From the NCBI GenBank assembly GCA_017391545.1, contig JAFOYD010000170.1, positions 1-11,842 of the forward strand: a stretch of 11,842 bases of DNA, read 5' to 3'. The translations under genes and the position numbers were made by a program. Of the stretch, positions 8,129-11,842 are shown piece by piece. Origin of the DNA: Lachnospiraceae bacterium (GTDB taxonomy: Bacteria > Bacillota > Clostridia > Lachnospirales > Lachnospiraceae). The notes under the pieces are model-generated. The model made no database searches. It worked only from the letters and a program-made list of their open reading frames with translations, and was not told the DNA's origin. Within the stretch, counting starts at the first letter, position 1. Each line of letters begins with the position of its first letter.

Positions 8129-8812
8129 ATGAGTATTCAGGATATGATCAAAAAATCGGTGCTGGAGGCAGAGAATTTCAGCAATGCCATAGGCATTGAG
8201 CTGTTTTTGAATATTGTGATCAATATGCTGGTGTCTGTGCTGATCGGATATTTGATTTACAGATTATACAGAAAATATTATAACGGTGTGATCTACAGCA
8301 GAACCTATGGGCTGACGCTCGTGGGAATGACGACACTGACCTGTATGGTAACGCTTGCGATTTCTACCAATATCGTCATTTCGCTTGGCATGGTCGGTGC
8401 GTTGTCGATCGTCCGGTACAGAACGGCAATCAAGGAGCCGATTGATTTGTTGTATATGTTCTGGGCGATCACGTCCGGCATTACCGTTGGTGCAGGGATG
8501 TATCTGCTTGCACTTGTGGGACTGATCGTGATGTCACTGTTTATCGCTGTGACCTTTGGCAGAAAATCGACCACAAGTGCCTACATTCTCATGGTGCAAT
8601 ACGCAGGAACAGAGACATATGATGAGATCCTGCGGGAGTTAGGCCGTGTGAAATACCGTGTCAAATCCAAAATTTTCAAAAACGGAATACAGGAATTGAC
8701 GCTGCAGATTACATGCAGCGAAAATAAGCTTATGTTCGTCGAGAAAATTCAGGAGCTTACGGATGTCGCACAGGTCAGCTTTGTAAAGTATAATGGAGAG
8801 TATTACGGCTGA
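8129..8812 (+). CDS. DUF4956 family integral membrane protein
   Basis: The 227-residue protein has four or five membrane segments (about 23-43, 60-80, 82-97, 105-124 and 125-143). The conserved block SLGMVGALSIVRYRTAIKEP (85-104), rich in Gly and ending in Arg/Lys, is characteristic of DUF4956. A soluble cytosolic domain of about 75 residues (150-227) with alternating strands and helices follows, perhaps ferredoxin-like. No biochemical role is established for the family; its frequent pairing with VTC and CotH proteins suggests it is their membrane partner, for example a channel or anchor for a phosphate polymer, but this is inference. ATG 8129 has a perfect AGGAGG (8117-8122) six bases upstream. 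The gene ends the pel operon. Only 11 bases separate it from the converging tetR gene, and no terminator hairpin is seen between them. Confidence 0.88.
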   Translation: MSIQDMIKKSVLEAENFSNAIGIELFLNIVINMLVSVLIGYLIYRLYRKYYNGVIYSRTYGLTLVGMTTLTCMVTLAISTNIVISLGMVGALSIVRYRTAIKEPIDLLYMFWAITSGITVGAGMYLLALVGLIVMSLFIAVTFGRKSTTSAYILMVQYAGTETYDEILRELGRVKYRVKSKIFKNGIQELTLQITCSENKLMFVEKIQELTDVAQVSFVKYNGEYYG

Positions 8813-8823
8813 CAAGTAAGTGG

Positions 8824-9453
8824 TTAGGATCGGTCCTGTGTCATCGTCAGATAGCTGAGCGTTCCAGGCTCGACACCGGTTCCTTTTTCAAGTAGTGAGA
8901 TCAGTCCGCGGATGGTATCTTCTGTCTCTTCCGGTGATGAGGGAAGAAGGGAATTGTCAAGCTTTACAGAGATAACGATCAATACGATTTCTGCAAGTGC
9001 TGCAGGGTAGTCGAAGTGAATTTCACCGCTTTCGATGCCCTGCCTTATGATCTCCGTCAAATCAGGCTTTAGCTCTGAAATCACATGGTTGAGATATTTC
9101 TGGTGCAGAAAGGCAAGATCCTGTGCGCTGGCATTGTAGGAGGAACTGTCATGCTGTTTTAAAAAAGCAATCGAAGAATTCCTGCATGCCTGAAACAGCA
9201 TTGCCATGCGTGTAAAAGGAGAAATATCTGTCTGTTCCGCGAGCTTCTTGGCGGTCTTTAAAGGCTCCTCGTAATTTCTTTTAATGAGCGCATCGAGGAT
9301 GGCATCCTTGGAGGGAAAATAGTAATAGATGCTTCCTTTGCCAATCCCTGCTTTCTGGGCAATCTCACTGACGGAAATATTTTGAATTTTCTTTTCCTCC
9401 AAAAGCTGCTGGAGCGCATCCAGAATTAAATCATATTTTTTCATATCAGGCAT
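8824..9453 (-). CDS. TetR/AcrR-family transcriptional repressor
   Basis: The 209-residue protein has the classic TetR N-terminal DNA-binding domain. The helix-turn-helix covers about 25-50, with ISVSEIAQKAGIGKGSIYYY followed by FPSKDAILDAL, which matches the family consensus closely. The remainder is an all-helical ligand-binding and dimerisation domain with no recognisable ligand signature. The start at 9453 is chosen because GGAAGGTGG (9462-9470, - strand) lies eight bases upstream; the frame stays open further upstream to 9543, but that part is not conserved-looking and overlaps the promoter. The gene is divergent from the SCP2-hydrolase operon, whose leader carries two palindromes suitable for a TetR dimer. 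It most likely represses that operon and responds to a lipophilic ligand. The link to the operators is inferred. Confidence 0.92.
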   Translation of the reverse strand: MPDMKKYDLILDALQQLLEEKKIQNISVSEIAQKAGIGKGSIYYYFPSKDAILDALIKRNYEEPLKTAKKLAEQTDISPFTRMAMLFQACRNSSIAFLKQHDSSSYNASAQDLAFLHQKYLNHVISELKPDLTEIIRQGIESGEIHFDYPAALAEIVLIVISVKLDNSLLPSSPEETEDTIRGLISLLEKGTGVEPGTLSYLTMTQDRS

Positions 9454-9514
9454 ACCAAAAGCCACCTTCCGATTATTGATGATTACTGATAATATTAGTG
9501 CTGTATAAGAAATA

Positions 9515-9543
9515 ATTATAGCATTGCATCTGGGCGTGTACAA
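9515..9543 (-). promoter_or_regulatory. Probable sigma-A promoter of the tetR gene
   Basis: On the minus strand a perfect TATAAT occupies 9515-9520. TTGTAC lies 17 bases upstream at 9538-9543 and fits the -35 position poorly beyond TTG. Transcription would start near 9508, giving a leader of about 55 bases before the chosen start at 9453. No copy of the GACCGCTGGTC palindrome overlaps this promoter, so direct autorepression is not obvious. Confidence 0.55.
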
Positions 9544-9601
9544 TCGTAAATAGTGCCATAAAAAACATTTATATTTCTCCGAAATTTTGGGAAATGCGTT
9601 C

Positions 9602-9632
9602 TTGACCGCTGGTCGAAAAGTATGATATCTTT
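9602..9632 (+). promoter_or_regulatory. Probable promoter of the SCP2-hydrolase operon
   Basis: TTGACC at 9602-9607 is a good -35 element and overlaps the first palindrome. The AT-rich stretch TATGATATCTTT downstream offers several -10 candidates: GATATC at 9624 with a 16-base spacer, or TATCTT at 9627 with a 19-base spacer. None is a perfect -10, so the exact element is uncertain. The stretch lies between the two operator copies, which is the expected arrangement for a repressed promoter. Confidence 0.5.
9604..9614. promoter_or_regulatory. Probable TetR operator, copy 1
   Basis: The sequence GACC-GCT-GGTC is a palindrome with 4-base arms around a 3-base centre. It sits on the candidate -35 element, and the same 16 bases (GACCGCTGGTCGAAAA) recur 45 bases downstream. 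Position, symmetry and repetition beside a divergent tetR gene make it a likely repressor site that blocks polymerase binding. Confidence 0.7.
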
Positions 9633-9647
9633 AAAGAAAAAACAAGA

Positions 9648-9660
9648 CGACCGCTGGTCG
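9648..9660. promoter_or_regulatory. Probable TetR operator, copy 2
   Basis: CGACC-GCT-GGTCG is a perfect palindrome with 5-base arms, one base longer per arm than copy 1. It lies downstream of the expected transcription start and 26 bases before the SCP2 start codon, where a bound repressor would block elongation. The centre-to-centre distance to copy 1 is 45 bases, roughly four helical turns, so two dimers could bind the same side of the DNA. Confidence 0.7.
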
Positions 9661-9686
9661 AAAACAAAAAGATGGAGGAGATTATT

Positions 9687-10154
9687 ATGACATATGCAGA
9701 ATTATTTAGTGAGATCAAAGGAAAGTTTATGGGAACAGATGTAAGTGACATTCACGAGCATCTGGCATACCAGTTCAATATCGAGGATGAGGAAGCAGGC
9801 GGTTCTTTCTATGTAGAGGTTAAGGACGGCGTGCTTAAGGTTGAACCATATGATTATTTTGACAGGGATGCCATGTTTGTTTCTACACCGGATGTACTGT
9901 TAAAAATCGCAGACGGTGAGATGGATCCGGTATGGGCATTTACCACACAGAAGCTTCGTGTCGAAGGAAATATAGATAAGGCACTTCGCCTGAAAGAAAT
10001 CATCGAGATGAAGAAGAAACAGGCAAAGGCAGCAGAGAAGGAAGTAAAGAAAGAGACAACAGCAGTAGAGAAGGAAAGCAAGAAAGAGACAACAGCAGCT
10101 GCAAAGGAAATCAAGAAGGAAACAGCTGTAAAAAGTACAAAAACAACAAAATAA
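9687..10154 (+). CDS. SCP2-type sterol/lipid carrier domain protein with repetitive charged tail
   Basis: The 155-residue protein has an SCP2 domain (about 1-105). DVSDIHEHLAYQFNIEDEEAGG forms the first strand-helix part, FYVEVKDGVLKVEPY the central strands, and PDVLLKIADGEMDPVWAFTTQKLRVEGN (69-95) the signature region with the DGEMDP turn. SCP2 domains bind fatty acyl chains or other lipids in a hydrophobic tunnel; the ligand here is unknown. Residues 108-155 form a Lys/Glu/Ala/Thr tail with three 11-residue repeats. Translation starts at ATG 9687, with GGAGGAG (9674-9680) six bases upstream; an ATG at 9672 overlaps that ribosome site and is rejected. The gene follows two probable TetR operators and precedes the hydrolase gene by 18 bases. 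Cytosolic: no signal peptide. Confidence 0.87.
   Translation: MTYAELFSEIKGKFMGTDVSDIHEHLAYQFNIEDEEAGGSFYVEVKDGVLKVEPYDYFDRDAMFVSTPDVLLKIADGEMDPVWAFTTQKLRVEGNIDKALRLKEIIEMKKKQAKAAEKEVKKETTAVEKESKKETTAAAKEIKKETAVKSTKTTK
10035..10133 (+). repeat. Three tandem 33-base repeats encoding an 11-residue motif
   Basis: Residues 117-149 of the SCP2 protein read as EKEVKKETTAV, EKESKKETTAA and AKEIKKETAVK. The first two DNA units are nearly identical and the third is more diverged. The period of 11 residues, with Glu/Lys pairs and Ala/Thr spacers, is typical of amphipathic helices as in LEA-type or lipid-surface-binding proteins. The tail probably forms a long charged helix, or is disordered in solution. 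Confidence 0.8.
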
Positions 10155-10172
10155 AAACAGGAGGACAAGCAG

Positions 10173-11138
10173 ATGGGATTTTTAAAGAAAGCAGCAGTCT
10201 GTACCGGTGTGCTTGCAGCAGCAGGCATTGGCGAAACGGCTTATTTTTATAACTTTGCCATGAAGCGTAATGATTTAGACAGAGAGCGTACCATGAAAAT
10301 GTCGGGTACGGACTGGTCTAAGTACATGCCATTCATTGAAAAACGTAAAAAGTTCATGTTGGAGCAGCCACATGAGGATGAGTATCAGACAGCGTTTGAC
10401 GGATTAAAGCTTCATGCGACATACTTTCCGGCTTTGCCACAGTATGTAAAGGAAGGCGAAAAGAAAAAAATCGCAATCTGCTTCCATGGATATACCAGTC
10501 AGGGAATGAGCGATTATGTAGCACTTTCTGATTATTATTTTAAGAAAGGCTTTGCAATGCTTCTTCCGGATGCGCGTTCTCATGGTGAGAGTGAGGGAAC
10601 ATATATTGGTTTTGGCTGTCTGGACAGGAAGGACGCACTTGGCTGGATCAAGTGGGCAATCAACCAGTTCGGTGAGGATGTGGAGATTATTCTTCACGGT
10701 ACATCGATGGGTGGTGCCACCGTACTGATGGCAAGCGGTCTGGAGCTTCCGCCACAGGTGAAGGGTATTGTTTCTGACTGCGGCTTTACTTCACCCAAGG
10801 AAGTCTTTACCCACGTGCTCAATTCCATGTACCATCTGCCGGCATTTCCGGTCATACCACTTGCAAACATTGTGAACAAAAAACTTGCAGGTTATGGCAT
10901 GGACGAGTGCAATGCGAAACGGGAGGTCAGAAAGGCAAAGGTTCCAATCTTATTCATTCATGGTTCAGGTGATACGTTTGTACCATGCTGGATGTGCCAT
11001 GCGATTTATGAGGAATGTGCATCGCCAAAGAAGAAACTGATCATTGAGGGTGCTGCGCATGCAGAGAGCTACTTCAAGGAGCCGGAGAAATATGAGCAGG
11101 CACTTTCAGAGTTTTATACCGGACTCAACATACTTTAA
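10173..11138 (+). CDS. Membrane-anchored alpha/beta hydrolase (YqkD/COG1073-like)
   Basis: The 321-residue protein has an N-terminal hydrophobic anchor (about 5-28) and an alpha/beta-hydrolase fold. The oxyanion-side motif is HGYTSQG (105-111). DARSHGESEG (133-142) is the usual post-strand loop. The nucleophile elbow GTSMGG (176-181) supplies Ser178. The acid is Asp267 in HGSGDTFVP (263-271), and the base is His296 in GAAHAESY (293-300). The complete triad predicts an active serine esterase, lipase or thioesterase; the substrate cannot be told. It resembles the Bacillus YqkD group, which shares the N-terminal anchor and the GxYIGxGxLDRxDAL element (here 142-155). ATG 10173 has AGGAGGA (10159-10165) seven bases upstream. 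The gene lies between a lipid-carrier gene and an acyltransferase-like gene, suggesting it acts on a lipid or acyl ester. Confidence 0.9.
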   Translation: MGFLKKAAVCTGVLAAAGIGETAYFYNFAMKRNDLDRERTMKMSGTDWSKYMPFIEKRKKFMLEQPHEDEYQTAFDGLKLHATYFPALPQYVKEGEKKKIAICFHGYTSQGMSDYVALSDYYFKKGFAMLLPDARSHGESEGTYIGFGCLDRKDALGWIKWAINQFGEDVEIILHGTSMGGATVLMASGLELPPQVKGIVSDCGFTSPKEVFTHVLNSMYHLPAFPVIPLANIVNKKLAGYGMDECNAKREVRKAKVPILFIHGSGDTFVPCWMCHAIYEECASPKKKLIIEGAAHAESYFKEPEKYEQALSEFYTGLNIL

Positions 11139-11164
11139 TCATATCAAATTAGGGAGGAACATTG

Positions 11165-11842
11165 ATGAAGACAAGGAATGGTTACAAGACATATCCGTTG
11201 ACAAAGGCACAGAAATTTCATGTATTTTATAGCCAATACTGTCCTAAAAAAGAGGTACTCAACATTGGTACAAGCCTTACGATCGAGTATGAGCTTGACA
11301 TTGAGGAGTTAAGAAGAGCGATTTACAAGGCCTATGACCGCTGTGAATCCATGCGTACGCGCTTTGCATACGACAAAAAAGAAGAGCAGTGGTATCAGTA
11401 TGTGGTAGAAAAAGAGGAACGCGAGATCGAGTACGTTGACTTCACAGGCAAGACAATGAAAGAGGCAGAAGACATCATGAGAAGCTGGACAGCAGTTCCA
11501 TTTCCTCGTGAGGATTCTCCGATGAACAAAGTTGTCATGATCAAGACACCGGATGGAAATCAGGGTGTGTATCTGCTTGGTGACCATATGCTGATCGATG
11601 CACAGTCGCTGATCCTGTTCCTGAGGGATGTCATTGAGCTGTACTGTAATGCCAAGTTTGAGAATGTTCCATATCCGTCAGAGATGCGTTCCTACATCGA
11701 GCAGCTTGAGAAGGATCTGGCATATGAGGCAGGCAGCAAGGCACAGCAGCGTGACAGAGAATTCTTCTACAAGATGATCGAGAAATCAGAACCGATCTTT
11801 AATGGTATTGATGGTCCTGGCAAGCTTGAAGAGGCCAGAAAA
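11165..11842 (+). CDS. Condensation-domain-like acyltransferase, 5' part (runs off the window)
   Basis: An open frame of 226 codons starts at ATG 11165, with AGGGAGGA (11151-11158) six bases upstream, and continues past the window edge. The opening YPLTKAQKFHVFY (10-22) resembles the first core motif of the condensation / wax-ester-synthase / PapA acyltransferase superfamily. The stretch LDIEELRRAIYKAYDRCESMRTRF (44-67) matches the usual donor-side helix and strand. GDHMLIDAQSL (139-149) aligns with the catalytic HHxxxDG motif: the second, catalytic His and the Asp are kept, while the first His is Asp and the Gly is Ala. The enzyme probably transfers an acyl or aminoacyl group, but the substrate is unknown, and a degenerate structural role is possible. 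It follows the hydrolase gene by 26 bases, so it belongs to the same operon. Confidence 0.75.
   Translation, partial: MKTRNGYKTYPLTKAQKFHVFYSQYCPKKEVLNIGTSLTIEYELDIEELRRAIYKAYDRCESMRTRFAYDKKEEQWYQYVVEKEEREIEYVDFTGKTMKEAEDIMRSWTAVPFPREDSPMNKVVMIKTPDGNQGVYLLGDHMLIDAQSLILFLRDVIELYCNAKFENVPYPSEMRSYIEQLEKDLAYEAGSKAQQRDREFFYKMIEKSEPIFNGIDGPGKLEEARK

Noticed and set aside
8800..8900. Terminator between the converging DUF4956 and tetR genes.
   Set aside because: The short AGGATCGGTCCT palindrome at 8826-8837 has no following T-run on either strand, and no stable GC-rich stem is apparent nearby.
9469..9491. Imperfect AT-rich inverted repeat in the tetR leader (ATTAT...ATAAT arms).
   Set aside because: The arms are short, mismatched and AT-only. 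This is expected by chance in such a region and does not resemble the GACCGCTGGTC sites.
9454..9543. Upstream extension of the tetR frame to an ATG at 9543.
   Set aside because: It has no ribosome site, overlaps the TATAAT promoter and adds residues not typical of TetR N-termini. The site at 9462-9470 supports the start at 9453.
9604..9664. The two GACCGCTGGTCGAAAA copies as a CRISPR fragment or transposon ends.
   Set aside because: There are only two copies, no spacer series, no transposase and no target-site duplication. Their position at a promoter beside tetR fits operators.
9672..9686. ATG 9672 as the SCP2 protein start.
   Set aside because: It overlaps the GGAGGAG ribosome site that serves ATG 9687.
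11044..11232. A 62-codon plus-strand open frame spanning the hydrolase end and the start of the next gene.
   Set aside because: It overlaps two well-supported genes in another frame and has no domain or ribosome site.

Overview
The window looks like a piece of a low-to-mid-GC Firmicutes chromosome, most likely a gut or rumen clostridium of the Lachnospiraceae type. This assignment is an inference. It rests on strong AGGAGG-type ribosome binding sites, tightly packed operons, the Gram-positive style of the pel genes, and the CotH / VTC / DUF4956 set commonly seen in such genomes. No rRNA, tRNA, insertion sequence, phage gene or CRISPR array is visible.

Region 1 (1-8812, + strand) is one continuous operon, entered in the middle of its first visible gene. 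It encodes a Pel-type exopolysaccharide machine. In order it holds: the 3' end of a gene in the pelD position; pelE (membrane-anchored TPR protein); a membrane-anchored DUF2194 protein with polysaccharide-deacetylase (CE4-like) motifs in the pelA position; pelF (cytosolic GT4 glycosyltransferase); a 1065-residue protein joining the PelG membrane transporter to an extracytoplasmic CotH-kinase domain; a VTC-domain (polyphosphate polymerase-like) protein; and a DUF4956 membrane protein. The genes overlap or lie 1-12 bases apart, so they are probably co-transcribed and translationally coupled. The likely division of labour is that PelF makes the amino-sugar chain, PelG with PelE and the upstream protein exports it, and the DUF2194 protein deacetylates it outside the membrane. 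The CotH/VTC/DUF4956 trio adds a phosphate-related activity whose target is unknown. The most unusual point is the PelG-CotH fusion, which carries an intact lipobox-like signal exactly at the junction.

Region 2 (8824-9686) holds a convergent TetR-family repressor gene (- strand), followed by a 233-base divergent control region. This region contains a good -10 for the tetR gene. Facing the other way, it holds a promoter-like stretch bracketed by two copies of a GACC-GCT-GGTC palindrome, which are probable operators.

Region 3 (9687-11842, + strand) is the operon those operators would control. It encodes a small SCP2-type lipid-binding protein with a lysine/glutamate-rich tail of 11-residue repeats, a membrane-anchored alpha/beta hydrolase with an intact catalytic triad, and a condensation-domain-like acyltransferase that runs off the right edge. 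Together these suggest regulated handling of a lipid or acyl substrate, but the pathway cannot be named from the sequence.
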